From positions 1-64,000 of the forward strand of contig QUKC01000001.1 of assembly GCA_003481005.1 (NCBI GenBank): 64,000 nt of DNA, in the 5' to 3' direction. Origin of the DNA: Firmicutes bacterium TM09-10 (GTDB lineage Bacteria > Bacillota > Clostridia > Lachnospirales > Lachnospiraceae). Under the pieces are notes generated by a model. It was not told the DNA's origin. It made no database searches and saw only the letters and a program-made list of their open reading frames with translations. Shown in pieces: positions 7,456 through 16,210 of the stretch (position 1 is its first letter; every line of letters starts with the position of its first letter). The position numbers and the translations under genes are program-made.

Positions 7456-8286
7456 GGCAAAACGGCAAAGTCAATCCTTATTTCTTGCGGTGCGCGTCTT
7501 GCCCCTTTTGATATAGAGGAACTCCGGGAACTCATGTCCTATGATGAATTGGAACTTGATACATTGGGCGACAGGAAAACCGCGCTTTTCCTCATAATGA
7601 GCGATACCGACGACACCTTTAATTTTGTTATCGCTATTCTGCAATCGCAGCTTTTCAATTTGCTTTGTGATAAAGCGGACGACGAATACAACGGCAAATT
7701 GCCTATTCATGTCCGGTTTTTGCTTGATGAATTTGCCAACATCGGGCAGATACCCCGCTTTGATAAGTTAATTGCGACCATTCGCAGCAGGGAAATGTCC
7801 GCTTCTATCATTCTGCAATCGCAGAGCCAACTAAAAGCCATTTACAAGGACGCGGCAGAAATCATACTTGATAATGCCGACAGCACCTTGTTTTTGGGAG
7901 GACGTGGGAAAAATGCAAAGGATATTTCGGATAACTTGGGACGGGAAACAATCGACAGTTTCAATACTTCCGAAAATCGCGGCACGCAGGTTTCTCATGG
8001 ACTTACTTATCAAAAATTAGGAAAGGAGCTGATGACACAGGACGAAATAGCAGTTATGGACGGTGGGAAATGTATTTTGCAGCTACGCGGTGTGCGTCCC
8101 TTTTTAAGCGACAAATACGACATCACGAAACACCCGAACTACAAATACCTTTCCGACTTCGACAAAAGAAACGCTTTTGACGTGGAACGGTATATGTCTA
8201 CCCGTCCGGCAATCGTAAAGCCCGATGAAGCCTTTGACATATACGAAATAGATTTGTCCGACGAGGACGCAGCCGCCGAGGAATAA
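7456..8286 (+). pseudogene. 3' remnant of a VirD4/TraG-type coupling protein gene
   Basis: Coding similarity to type IV coupling proteins of Tn1549-like elements starts abruptly at GKTAKSIL (7456) and runs to the stop at 8286. Missing are the N-terminal membrane segments and the Walker A. Still present are the Walker B region (HVRFLLDEFANIGQIPRF), the arginine-finger area (IATIRSREMSASIILQSQSQ) and the C-terminal KLGKELMTQDEIAVMDGGKC domain. A stop codon (TGA 7441) precedes the homology, and ATG 7534 would only give the distal half. It is a truncation product of an older conjugative element. The intact counterpart in the window is the unrelated copy at 56411-58606. Confidence 0.85.
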
Positions 8287-8349
8287 CGGCGGCATTTTCA
8301 TTTTCAACAACTTTTTTTGAGCCGCACAGCGGCAGAAAGCGAGGTTTAT

Positions 8350-8490
8350 ATGGAGTTTTTCAACAGCGCAGTTGGTGTATTGCAGACTTTGGTTATCGCG
8401 CTTGGCGCAGGTCTTGGCATTTGGGGGGCTATCAACCTCATGGAGGGTTACGGCAACGACAATCCGGGCGCAAATGCTCATGTGCCATAA
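8350..8490 (+). pseudogene. Truncated Maff2-family membrane protein
   Basis: The first 40 residues (MEFFNSAVGVLQTLVIALGA, then GLGIWGAINLMEGYGNDNPG) match the short Maff2/VirB2-like membrane proteins that follow virD4 in Tn1549-type elements. After NPGAN the sequence diverges to AHVP and stops, so the second half is lost at a junction near 8475. It is preceded by a GAGG site and was the next gene of the same transfer operon as the virD4 remnant. The base composition falls sharply right after it. Confidence 0.75.
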
Positions 8491-8629
8491 AGTAACACAC
8501 TGATAAATGCAGACAGCCAACCTCTATTCCGTATAAAATGGCATATATGGCATTTCAAATATGTGGTTCAGAAGTAGAAGAAAACTGAAAACAGTATTCC
8601 ACAATTTGAAAGGATAGAGGTAATTGAGC

Positions 8630-9004
8630 ATGGAAAAAACAGTATATATCACAGAGGAAGAACGGGAAAAGTGTCGCAAAGTGATTGATGTGTTTGAGGA
8701 ACTGTACGAAATAGAGGACGAAGATATTTTGTTGGTTGATGTTGGTAGGTATGGCTTTGTTAAACTGCAATGCTATACAGCGTCACATGGCTTTGAGGAG
8801 CTTGACACCTATACAGACAGTAACAGCTTATTTGAGGGGCTTTGGGAGGAATGGCTTAGTCTAAATGTATTTTTGCTTGCGAGAGAAATGCAGTTAGCTG
8901 ATGTTCTTTATGATGATTTATTCAACAATCTTCCAAAGGAAAAACAGTCAGAGCTTACCGGGAGAAAAGACTACTTTGCAAAAAAGGCGGGTATCACTCT
9001 GTAA
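8630..9004 (+). CDS. Hypothetical acidic protein (124 aa)
   Basis: Not recognised. ATG 8630 follows AGAGG with a nine-base spacer. The protein is very acidic, opening with a helix (EEEREKCRKVIDVFEELYEI), then a strand region (LLVDVGRYGFVKLQCY) and helical segments (FEGLWEEWLSLNVFLLAREM). It sits at the start of the AT-rich block that includes helD and has no obvious partner. It may be a distant relative of 6992-7357 (inference). Confidence 0.55.
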   Translation: MEKTVYITEEEREKCRKVIDVFEELYEIEDEDILLVDVGRYGFVKLQCYTASHGFEELDTYTDSNSLFEGLWEEWLSLNVFLLAREMQLADVLYDDLFNNLPKEKQSELTGRKDYFAKKAGITL

Positions 9005-9690
9005 AATGAATTTTGCAGAAAGGAAACGCTCTATGTAGTGGATAAAAAAAGATTAGAATGGCTCTGTATATAATAACATACAGGGCTTTTCTTTTCCGAA
9101 CCAACGACCAAAAGACAAACATTGTGGAAATGTGCATAACAGGCTATGGAATCATGGATAACTCTATTCACAGCACATGGAAAAGCTAAAGTGCAGCTTT
9201 CCCACGTCCTGCAAACAGAGTTACCCACAATTCCATGATACAGTCAGTTATACACATTACGCACAATGCCGACTACTACGGAATCCAACTCATTTTTTCA
9301 CAGAACAAGATTTGCTTTTACAGAAAGAGATTATAGGTTGGAATGGAGATACGGGAGCCTGCATAGAGCACAGTGGAAAAGTTGAAGAAACTGATTGAGG
9401 AAGAATTTGTCGGGCTTGTGTTTCTGTCTGCTGAAGATATGGAGTAATAGCAAATTGGGACATAGCGGTATAACTGCTTTGTCCCAATTTGTTTATTGCT
9501 TAAATTACACGTCCGTATTAGAATTGATATGCTTGCAGAAATCAAATATCTAACATACTTCTTCCCACTATAATAATACCATACAAATTTTATAAATACA
9601 AGACTGTTTATATAAGCTGACACATGCTAAACTAGCCTAGCAATGTTTCAGTAAAACTTTCTTTCATTTTTCAAGGAGGTCATAATCATT
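9005..9690 (+). other. Gene-poor AT-rich stretch with palindrome, gene tail and hairpin
   Basis: There is no convincing full gene here. It holds a 149-base imperfect palindrome (listed separately), a 24-codon reading frame at 9373-9447 that looks like the tail of a lost gene (it contains VEKLKKLIEEEF and ends SAEDME), and an 11-bp perfect stem AAATTGGGACA/TGTCCCAATTT at 9452-9490 followed by a weak T-rich tail. The last 150 bases are AT-rich and probably hold the helD promoter, but I cannot place its boxes with confidence. Confidence 0.5.
9120..9268. repeat. 149-base imperfect palindrome with DnaA-box-like sequences
   Basis: The left arm (9120-9187) aligns with the reverse complement of the right arm (9195-9268) over nearly its whole length: CATTGTG, AATGTG, ATAAC, ATCATGG, TAACTCT, AAAGCT match in order. 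Each arm carries two TGTG(N)ATAAC-like motifs. Two of them, TGTGCATAA at 9131 (TTATGCACA on -) and TTATACACA at 9248, fit the DnaA box TTATNCACA exactly. It may be an origin remnant or a miniature transposable element. Confidence 0.6.
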
Positions 9691-11853
9691 ATGGGGAATA
9701 ATCAGACAGAAAAAGCGTTTGAAGAAAAAAGATTAGCACAAACAATCTCTTTAGCCGAGGAACAATTAAAGCAGGCAAAAGAAGCGGCAGACAAAAAGAA
9801 ATCAGAAATTATCGAAGCCAAAAAAGATGTGCGTGAAAATACAGAACACGGCATTACATCACTGTACACATCAGACGGTTTCGAGGCACTTGTTGAATTA
9901 AGCCAATATATCAATCCTGTTACAGACAAAATTATAGATTATGAAGAAGAAGAACATAAAATACTTCTGTTAGAAAAGATGATAAAATCGCCCTATTTTG
10001 CCCGAATTGATTTTAAATTTGATGATGAGGACGAATTTGAAAAAATATACATTGGACGTTCTTCTCTACGAAAAAACAGCTATCAAGAGATGTATGTTTA
10101 TGATTGGAGATCGCCGATTGCCAGTGTTTTCTATCGTTTTATGACAGGCGAAGCGTTTTATGACGCTCCATGTGGACGAGTAACAGGTGAACTCAATTTG
10201 AAACGCCAATATGAAATAAAAAACGGAATACTGGAATATTTTTTTGATTCAGATGTTCAGATTGTTGATGAATTTTTAAGGCAATTACTGTCACAAAACA
10301 CTACTGCTAAAATGAAAGCTATTGTTGAAACAATTCAGCATGAACAGGACGTGGTTATTAGAGATATGGAAAATGACCTGCTAATGGTACAGGGTGTAGC
10401 GGGAAGTGGAAAAACCTCTATTGCTCTCCACCGGGCTGCTTATCTTATGTATCAAGGTTTACAAACAAAGCTGTCCGCAAATAACATTATGATTATTTCC
10501 CCAAATTCTATATTTGAGCAATATATTTCAAATGTATTGCCCGAATTGGGAGAAGATAATGTTATTTCTTCCGTGTTTGAAGATATACTTAGTGAGTTAT
10601 TAAATGGCAGGAAAATTCAGTCAAGAAATGATTTTTTAGAAAACTTGATTGTCAATTCAAAATACAAGGAAATTTCAAGAAATAGTATAGAATTTAAAAC
10701 GTCAAGTTTTTTTAGGGAAATTTTAGACCAATTTCTCATTGATATACCCCGCCAGTGGATAGAATTTGAAGATGTTTATTATGAGGGAAAATGCGTTGTA
10801 AGCGGGCAAATTCTAAAAGACAAGATATTAGGAAGACCAGAAACACCATTAGGCATAAAATTAGAACAATTAGAAGATTATATTTTAGAACAAATATTTG
10901 GAACAGGAAAAGGGCGGGGGCATAAAGAAGAAAAAAATCTAATCAAGCAGGAAATACAGAAATTTATAAAAATTGACATTGTTGAATTATATAAAATATT
11001 ATTTAGCAATGAAGCCTATTTTTATAGCCTGCTGCAAAATAGCAATCCGTCACAAAACATAAAAAATATTTGGAAATATACTAAGGAAAATTTGGAAGCA
11101 GACAGCTTGTATTATGATGACGCAATAGCAATCGCTTATTTGTATTTAAAAATATACGGAACAAATAAATATAAAAATATTAAGCAGGTAGTCATTGATG
11201 AAGCACAGGACTACTACCCTCTCCAATATGAAATATTTAATTTGCTTTTTTCTAATGCCAAATTTACTATTTTAGGAGATATGAAACAGACTCTTGCCAA
11301 AAAAGAAGATATTTCTTTCTACGAACAAATTCAAAAAATATTGAACAAGAAAAAATCTTCTCTTATTATGTTGGATAAAAGTTTCCGTTGTACGAATGAA
11401 ATTTTAAATTTTAGTTTAAAGTTCATTGAACAAAGTTCACAGATAAAAAGTTTTAATCGGAATGGCGATAGCCCAAAAGTATATATTGCTGATAATTCCG
11501 AAATCTTCATTGATGAAATTGTTAAGGAAATAAAATTATGCCAAGAGAAAGGGTTTCAGTCGATATGCTTAATTTGTAAAACCGAAAAAAATTCAACCTA
11601 TCTATTTAATAAAATTAAACACAAACTTGATATTCAATTAATTAAAAATGGGAGCGTATCAGATTTACAAGGCGTGTTTATCTTACCAGTATATATGTCA
11701 AAGGGATTAGAATTTGATACTGTCTTAATTTGTGATGCAGATAGCCAAAACTACCATGATGAAGATGATAAAAACCTCTTATATGTTGCCTGCACAAGAG
11801 CGCTTCACAAACTTAGCTTATTTTGTGAAAATGAGGTTAGCCCGCTGATATAG
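9691..11853 (+). CDS. helD: HelD-type RNA polymerase recycling helicase-like ATPase
   Basis: This 720-residue protein resembles HelD, a UvrD-like SF1 motor that removes stalled or antibiotic-bound RNA polymerase from DNA; relatives (HelR) confer rifamycin tolerance in actinobacteria. The N-terminal 100 residues form the coiled-coil arm that enters the polymerase secondary channel (EEKRLAQTISLAEEQLKQAK). Walker A is VQGVAGSGKTSIALHRAAYL (about 234-253), Walker B VVIDEAQDYYPLQY (about 500), and motif IV-VI include SFRCTNEIL, YMSKGLEFDTVLICDA and LLYVACTRALHKL. It is slightly shorter than B. subtilis HelD (774). AAGGAGG precedes the ATG. The gene is much more AT-rich than its flanks, a sign of separate acquisition. 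Confidence 0.85.
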   Translation: MGNNQTEKAFEEKRLAQTISLAEEQLKQAKEAADKKKSEIIEAKKDVRENTEHGITSLYTSDGFEALVELSQYINPVTDKIIDYEEEEHKILLLEKMIKSPYFARIDFKFDDEDEFEKIYIGRSSLRKNSYQEMYVYDWRSPIASVFYRFMTGEAFYDAPCGRVTGELNLKRQYEIKNGILEYFFDSDVQIVDEFLRQLLSQNTTAKMKAIVETIQHEQDVVIRDMENDLLMVQGVAGSGKTSIALHRAAYLMYQGLQTKLSANNIMIISPNSIFEQYISNVLPELGEDNVISSVFEDILSELLNGRKIQSRNDFLENLIVNSKYKEISRNSIEFKTSSFFREILDQFLIDIPRQWIEFEDVYYEGKCVVSGQILKDKILGRPETPLGIKLEQLEDYILEQIFGTGKGRGHKEEKNLIKQEIQKFIKIDIVELYKILFSNEAYFYSLLQNSNPSQNIKNIWKYTKENLEADSLYYDDAIAIAYLYLKIYGTNKYKNIKQVVIDEAQDYYPLQYEIFNLLFSNAKFTILGDMKQTLAKKEDISFYEQIQKILNKKKSSLIMLDKSFRCTNEILNFSLKFIEQSSQIKSFNRNGDSPKVYIADNSEIFIDEIVKEIKLCQEKGFQSICLICKTEKNSTYLFNKIKHKLDIQLIKNGSVSDLQGVFILPVYMSKGLEFDTVLICDADSQNYHDEDDKNLLYVACTRALHKLSLFCENEVSPLI

Positions 11854-12059
11854 ATAAATTTACAATATATTGAATTGCCTAAATGCCAAACGCAGCGTAA
11901 GTGCATATGAACAAAATGATAATAATTAGACAGACCATCTTTCTCTTTTAATGGCATTAAATTGACATTACGCTCTCTATCATATATATTTGTTGCTTAC
12001 TGTCAAAAACACGACAGAAAAATATAGTTTAAATTCAACGGATAAAAGAGGTAATGAAC

Positions 12060-12479
12060 ATGGGGAAATTACTACTGCTGACACTTAACGAACAAGAGGA
12101 AACAGCGATTGACAAAATCATATCGGCAATATCTGATTATATACAGATTGAACCCATGCAGATCACAACCGCTTCCGTGTTATCTTTTCCGGGACTGGAA
12201 ATAAAGCAGAACCAACGCCGGGTATTTCAAGACGGGGAGGAAGTAAGCCTTACCCGCCTTGAATACAGTACCCTTGTATATCTTGCTTCCAACCCCGGCA
12301 TTGTCCTCACACGGACACAAATATTTGAAGCCGTTTGGAACATGGAAAGTGAAAGCTGCCAGTCAAGCGTTGCAAATGTGATTTACAACCTGCGGAAAAA
12401 AATAGAGCCGGACAGCCGCAAGCCCATTTACATAAAAACCGTTTTAGGTATGGGCTACAAGTTTGCTTCCGGGGAATGA
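12060..12479 (+). CDS. OmpR/PhoB-type winged-helix DNA-binding protein without receiver domain
   Basis: The C-terminal 95 residues are a complete winged helix: FPGLEIKQNQRRVFQDGEEV, LTRLEYSTLVYLASNPGIVL, RTQIFEAVWNMESES, then SSVANVIYNLRKKI and KTVLGMGYKF. The N-terminal 45 residues lack the phosphoacceptor Asp of a response regulator. Orphan proteins of this type sit upstream of mobC in Tn1549-like elements, as here, and probably regulate transfer. ATG 12060 is preferred over ATG 12054 because of AGAGG spacing. A strong terminator follows at 12519. Confidence 0.8.
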   Translation: MGKLLLLTLNEQEETAIDKIISAISDYIQIEPMQITTASVLSFPGLEIKQNQRRVFQDGEEVSLTRLEYSTLVYLASNPGIVLTRTQIFEAVWNMESESCQSSVANVIYNLRKKIEPDSRKPIYIKTVLGMGYKFASGE

Positions 12480-12819
12480 CAACAGAATAACCGCCGCCCG
12501 TTACAGCGGCATACCATGACAGGAAATCAGAAAAGGTTTCCTGTTTTTTTGCGCCAAAAACCGCGCTGATTTTCCAGCTTTGTCGAAAAGTTTTATCAAA
12601 AAGTTTTTCAAAACTTTGCCATATTTGCATTTCTCTGCGTAGTAAGGAGTAAAGGGGGAGTTTCGCCGTTTTCTTAGAGCAAGATTCTACCACAGTACCA
12701 AATTTCGCCTACCGGCTCATTTTGTCCTATGGGAATCTTGTTGGGGTTGCCACCCCAAGCCCGCCTTTTGCGGCTTGCGCCGCTTGAAAAAATCCACCCA
12801 CGAAAGGAGGTTCACAGCC
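12480..12819 (+). other. Terminator plus candidate oriT region upstream of mobC
   Basis: No gene is seen here. It begins with a strong hairpin, ACAGGAAA (12519-12526)/TTTCCTGT (12537-12544) followed by seven Ts, which terminates the winged-helix gene. Further on is AAAGTTTT/AAAACTTT, then TTGGGG-TTGCCA-CCCCAA near 12731 and a GC-rich stretch ending at the mobC ribosome binding site. Origins of transfer in this family lie just upstream of mobC, so 12590-12800 is the likely oriT (inference). Confidence 0.5.
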
Positions 12820-13215
12820 ATGAAAAGATACAACACGCCCCACCGAAGCCGGGTAATCAAGACACGCTTGACCGAGGAAGAATACGCCGAGTTTTCCGAG
12901 CGTGTCACCCTCTGCAAAATGAGCCAAGCCGAATTTATCCGACAAGCCCTCATTAAGTCAAGCATACGCCCGGTCATTACTGTTTCCCCGGTCAATGATG
13001 AGTTACTCTCTGCCGTTGGGAAACTCACAGCCGAATACGGGAAAATCGGCGGCAACTTAAACCAGATTGCCCGCTGTCTGAACGAGTACGGCGCACCCTA
13101 TAACGCCCTCTCCCAAGAGGTACGAGCCGCCACAGCGGAGCTTGCCGCCTTGAAGTTTGAAGTCTTGCAGAAAGTAGGTGAAGCCGTTGGCAACATTCAA
13201 ACATATCAGCTCTAA
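12820..13215 (+). CDS. mobC: MobC-family relaxosome accessory protein
   Basis: This 131-residue ribbon-helix-helix protein helps the relaxase recognise oriT. The N-terminus (RVIKTRLTEEEYAEFSERVT, then LCKMSQAEFIRQALI) is the DNA-binding fold. The centre has the MobC signature GKIGGNLNQIARCLNEYG. ATG 12820 follows AAAGGAGG. Its C-terminal codons overlap the start of the relaxase gene (TTG 13187), the normal coupling in Tn1549-like elements, but that relaxase is cut off after about 33 codons, so this MobC is orphaned. Confidence 0.88.
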   Translation: MKRYNTPHRSRVIKTRLTEEEYAEFSERVTLCKMSQAEFIRQALIKSSIRPVITVSPVNDELLSAVGKLTAEYGKIGGNLNQIARCLNEYGAPYNALSQEVRAATAELAALKFEVLQKVGEAVGNIQTYQL

Positions 13216-13285
13216 AAATGCCGACTATGGAGCTGCCGAGCAGTACCTAACCTTTGAACATGACGAGTTTACCATGAAGCCCACA
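13187..13285 (+). pseudogene. 5' remnant of a Tn1549-type relaxase gene
   Basis: In the frame overlapping the end of mobC, TTG 13187 begins ATFKHISSKNADYGAAEQYL followed by TFEHDEFTMKPT, the conserved start of the relaxase that follows mobC in Tn1549-like elements. After KPT the homology ends and the sequence switches to virB4-like coding at about 13283. All catalytic residues downstream are lost by this deletion. Confidence 0.8.
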
Positions 13286-14012
13286 CCCTCAACCATTTTA
13301 AGGTGATCGGCGCGGCGGCGCGGGTATTGGACGGGAAACAGCGTCTTGAAGTGCTGCATGGGATTTTCCACCCGGACGGGGAACGCTTTAACTTTGCGTG
13401 GGAATGGCTACCCGCAAGCGGTCTTTCTGTCAAAGACTTTATCGCGCCGTCCTCTTTCCGATTTGGCGACGGGCGAATGTTTCAAATGGGCGGCAAGTTT
13501 GGCGCAGTTTCCTTTTTGCAGATCGTCGCGCCGGAACTCTCCGACCGTATGCTTGCCGACTTCATGGACGCGGAAAACGGGATTATCGTCAATCTGCACA
13601 TTCAGAGTATCGACCACAACGAAGCAATCAAGACGATTAAGCGCAAGATTACCGACCTTGACCGTATGAAAATCGAGGAACAGAAAAAAGCAATCCGCAG
13701 CGGCTACGACATGGATATTATTCCGTCCGACCTTGCCACCTACGGCGGGGAAGCAAAAAACCTACTCCGCGATTTGCAGAGCCGCAACGAAAGAATGTTT
13801 CTGCTTACGCTGCTTGTCTTAAACCTTGCAGATACCAAGCAGAAATTGGATAACGAAGTATTTGGAGCGGCGGCAATCGCGCAGAAATACAACTGCATTT
13901 TGACCCGCCTTGACTACCGGCAGGAACAGGGGCTTATGTCCTCTATCCCGTTGGGGGAAAACCTTATCCATATCCAGCGCGGCTTGACGACCAGCAGCAC
14001 CGCCGTTTTCGT
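13283..14012 (+). pseudogene. N-terminal remnant of a VirB4/TraE-type conjugation ATPase gene
   Basis: Coding homology to virB4-like genes of Tn1549-type elements runs from LNHFKVIGAAARVLDG through FAWEWLPASGLSVKDFIAPS and ends at RGLTTSSTAVF near 14012, just before the Walker A would appear. The reading frame then runs into antisense sequence of a relaxase gene. Both ends are therefore deletion junctions: 13283 to the relaxase start, 14012 to an inverted mobilisation unit. The product would lack ATPase activity. Confidence 0.85.
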
Positions 14013-15271
14013 TCTTGCATTTGCTTTTTCGCTTGGCGGTAATCCTCATACAATTTGCTTTTTCTGTCGTTTAAGCTGCTATACTCCTTGCGCAGCGCGG
14101 CGAGATCGGGCAGCTTCTTTATCTGCATTTCCTTTAATGCCCTTGCCGCAGCTTCAAACAGGATAATTTCGCTTTCATGCCCCCGCAGATACTTTTCCTT
14201 GTCCCGCGACTTCTTGTATTCCTCGTAAATCGGTTTTAATTGTCGGTATGTGGTCGTGTGCTTGATAAGCAGCGACAAATCAGACATACGCTGCTCTACG
14301 TCCTTAACCGCCCTTGCCGCCGCGTCATGGGCGGTCATAATATCGGCTATCTTGCTTTCAAGTTCGCTATAATACTCAATCTTGTTTTCGGTTAGGAAGT
14401 TCATGCTTTTAGCAGCCTGTTTCAGATTATGGATTTTTGCCCACCGTTCATAGCCCGCCGACTGTTGGGCTTTGATACTGTTTTCAAGATCGACGACAAG
14501 CCGGATTTTCTTATCTTCCCGCAGCGTTTTTGTTTTGGCAACATACACGCCCTTGATACGCTCCTTTATCGCTTCTTCCGTATAGGCCGCGCCGAGCGTC
14601 TTTGTGCGGGTAAACCGTTCCTGTCCGGCAGCGCGAAAGGAAATGTATTTGCCCTGTTTGATTTCATACCCCATTTCCTGCAAGCGGCGCAGCAGTTCGT
14701 CAAAATCTTTCACTTGGGGAATGAGAGTATCTATCGCCGTTTTCAGCTTTGCTTTGTAGCTTGTCCCTTGCTTTTCGGCGGTGTATTCTGCATAGCTTTT
14801 TCCCTTGTCCTGTCCCGGTACGACGACGGATAGCCCATGCTCTTTACATATCCTGTCGCTGGTGCGCCGGATAAAGTGATAGCTTTGCTTGTTGGAATGG
14901 TACTTTTTGTAGTCAACGAAGCTAACCGCGTTGAAAATCAAGTGATTATGCAGATGGTCTTTATCGACGTGAGTTGTCAAAACAAACTCATACTTGCCGC
15001 CTAATACCGCCCCGGCAAGTTCCATGCCGATTTTGTGCGCTTCTTCCGGTGTGGTTTCTCCCACCGCAAAGGATTGTATCAAGTGCCGCCCTAAATGTGT
15101 GCCGCGATCTCCGGCAGCTTCCCGCGTCCATGCAAACTCAATATCGGCGGTTTCCAGCCCGCAGCCGAAAGAGGACGCAAGCAGCTTCCCGTCTGTCTTT
15201 TCGGGATTTAAGATATAGTCTATCGCAGCCTTTAAGGTTGATTTAATAGGGTGCGTCTTTGTAACCGCCAT
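13964..15271 (-). CDS. VirD2/MobP-type relaxase, clipped at the C-terminus
   Basis: The relaxase domain is intact: MAVTKTHPIKSTLKAAIDYI, NPEKTDGKLLASSFGC, then the metal-binding HVDKDHLHNHLIFNAVS near residues 120-136. The later region is the usual coiled coil (LLIKHTTTYRQLKPIYEEY). The last native residues are about QMQERKR. The final dozen (RCCWSSSRAGYG) are translated from antisense virB4 debris, so the natural C-terminal 20-30 residues are missing. The catalytic part should still fold. The start overlaps the mobC stop by 40 bases. Confidence 0.85.
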   Translation of the reverse strand: MAVTKTHPIKSTLKAAIDYILNPEKTDGKLLASSFGCGLETADIEFAWTREAAGDRGTHLGRHLIQSFAVGETTPEEAHKIGMELAGAVLGGKYEFVLTTHVDKDHLHNHLIFNAVSFVDYKKYHSNKQSYHFIRRTSDRICKEHGLSVVVPGQDKGKSYAEYTAEKQGTSYKAKLKTAIDTLIPQVKDFDELLRRLQEMGYEIKQGKYISFRAAGQERFTRTKTLGAAYTEEAIKERIKGVYVAKTKTLREDKKIRLVVDLENSIKAQQSAGYERWAKIHNLKQAAKSMNFLTENKIEYYSELESKIADIMTAHDAAARAVKDVEQRMSDLSLLIKHTTTYRQLKPIYEEYKKSRDKEKYLRGHESEIILFEAAARALKEMQIKKLPDLAALRKEYSSLNDRKSKLYEDYRQAKKQMQERKRRCCWSSSRAGYG

Positions 15272-15561
15272 ATCTCGTCCACCGCCTTTTTAATGTCCTC
15301 TATATCCTGCCTGTAAACCGTCCCCGTCGCATTGGCGCGTTTTGCAATCTGGTTGATGTTCCGGCTCACCGCTTGCAGTTCCCGGATATATGCTTTTGTG
15401 TCGCTTCGGTCAACGACAAGAATATACCCGTCTATCGCCATTTTACGGAAGTATGCCCCATACTGCTTTATGGGAAGCTGCTTCATCTTCTCGTCGATCA
15501 GCCGCTTTTCTTCTTCCGTAACGTAAAACTTCATCTGTATATTTCTCTTTCGGTTTTCCAT
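15232..15561 (-). CDS. mobC: MobC-family accessory protein of the second mobilisation unit
   Basis: This 109-residue protein has an N-terminal ribbon-helix-helix (QMKFYVTEEEKRLIDEKMKQ, then LPIKQYGAYFRKMAIDGYIL) followed by the VSRNINQIAKRANATG motif typical of MobC and YQDIEDIKKAVDEIWRLQ. It precedes and overlaps the relaxase gene. It is not a close copy of the MobC at 12820, so two different mobilisation systems are fused here. GAAAGGCGG precedes the ATG. Confidence 0.85.
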   Translation of the reverse strand: MENRKRNIQMKFYVTEEEKRLIDEKMKQLPIKQYGAYFRKMAIDGYILVVDRSDTKAYIRELQAVSRNINQIAKRANATGTVYRQDIEDIKKAVDEIWRLQRRTLLNQP

Positions 15562-15584
15562 TTCCGCACCGCCTTTCGGTATAA

Positions 15585-15640
15585 GGGTTTGGGATTATCC
15601 CAACAAGCACTTTTCGCAAACGGGTACTCGTTTGCTGTGC
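15585..15640. other. Candidate oriT inverted repeats of the second mobilisation unit
   Basis: Two inverted repeats lie directly upstream of mobC: TTGGGATTATCCCAA (15589-15603) and GCAAACGGGTACTCGTTTGC (15616-15635). Position and symmetry fit an origin of transfer. Confidence 0.5.
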
Positions 15641-15704
15641 TTGCTATCTACTCCTTATCCCGTTTCAAAGGCAGCGTTTGTTGCACTCTCTTTCTAATTT
15701 GGCG

Positions 15705-15740
15705 CAAAAAAAGATTGCAGCCCCTATGCGCTGCAATCTC
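15705..15740 (-). terminator. Terminator downstream of the HTH regulator
   Basis: AGATTGCAG (15712-15720) pairs with CTGCAATCT (15731-15739). On the minus strand seven Ts follow. It separates the regulator from the oriT/mobC unit. Confidence 0.85.
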
Positions 15741-15760
15741 CTGCTTCCCATATTGTGAGG

Positions 15761-16117
15761 TTAGTCCTCTGCTTGTTCGACTTCTGTTATCTCCCTTGCC
15801 GTTGCGGTTACAATCCGTATGCCTTTATCGCTCATACCGTCCAGCAGCGCGTCAAGCTGCCGCCGCCCGGTGGATTTCTCCGCATTGCTGTTCGGGAAGA
15901 AAAATTGATCTACCGAAATATGATACCGGGTTACAAGGTCATAGAATACCTGTAAACTCGGCTGTTGTCCCTTGTTCTCGATATTCGCAAGGTAGCGCGG
16001 GGAAATATATAACTCGTCGCTTACCTTTTTGCGGCTCTCGCCGTATTCATTTCTCGCGGCTTTTATAGCTGCCCCGAAAGCCTTAAAGTCGTACAATGGT
16101 ACGGGTCTTTTTGCCAT
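15761..16117 (-). CDS. Helix-turn-helix (XRE-type) regulator, Tn916 Orf9-like position
   Basis: The N-terminal helix-turn-helix is clear: FGAAIKAARNEYGESRKKVS, DELYISPRYLANIENKGQ, then VFYDLVTRYHISVDQFFFP. The C-terminal part is a short dimerisation-type tail (LDALLDGMSDKGIRIVTATA). It is transcribed away from the resistance-type operon that starts at 16211, the same divergent layout as orf9 relative to tet(M) in Tn916. ATG 16117 has AGGGTGA at a good distance; an ATG six bases earlier is possible. It probably represses the excision/transfer genes (inference). Confidence 0.8.
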   Translation of the reverse strand: MAKRPVPLYDFKAFGAAIKAARNEYGESRKKVSDELYISPRYLANIENKGQQPSLQVFYDLVTRYHISVDQFFFPNSNAEKSTGRRQLDALLDGMSDKGIRIVTATAREITEVEQAED

Positions 16118-16210
16118 TTTCATTCACCCTGTTACATTTTACAGTTCACCTTTCTTTTTGGATATGTCCACACAATTCATATCATTAGGTTAAATACTTC
16201 CTGTTGTGTA

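Noticed and set aside
7456..8286. Functional coupling protein
   Set aside because: Membrane anchor and Walker A are missing; it is a 3' remnant.
9177..9398. 73-codon plus-strand gene
   Set aside because: It begins inside the large palindrome, lacks a ribosome binding site and shows no protein-like composition.
13303..14166. Intact 287-codon gene
   Set aside because: Only the part up to about 14012 is virB4-like; the rest is antisense relaxase sequence, so it is a fusion artefact of a junction.
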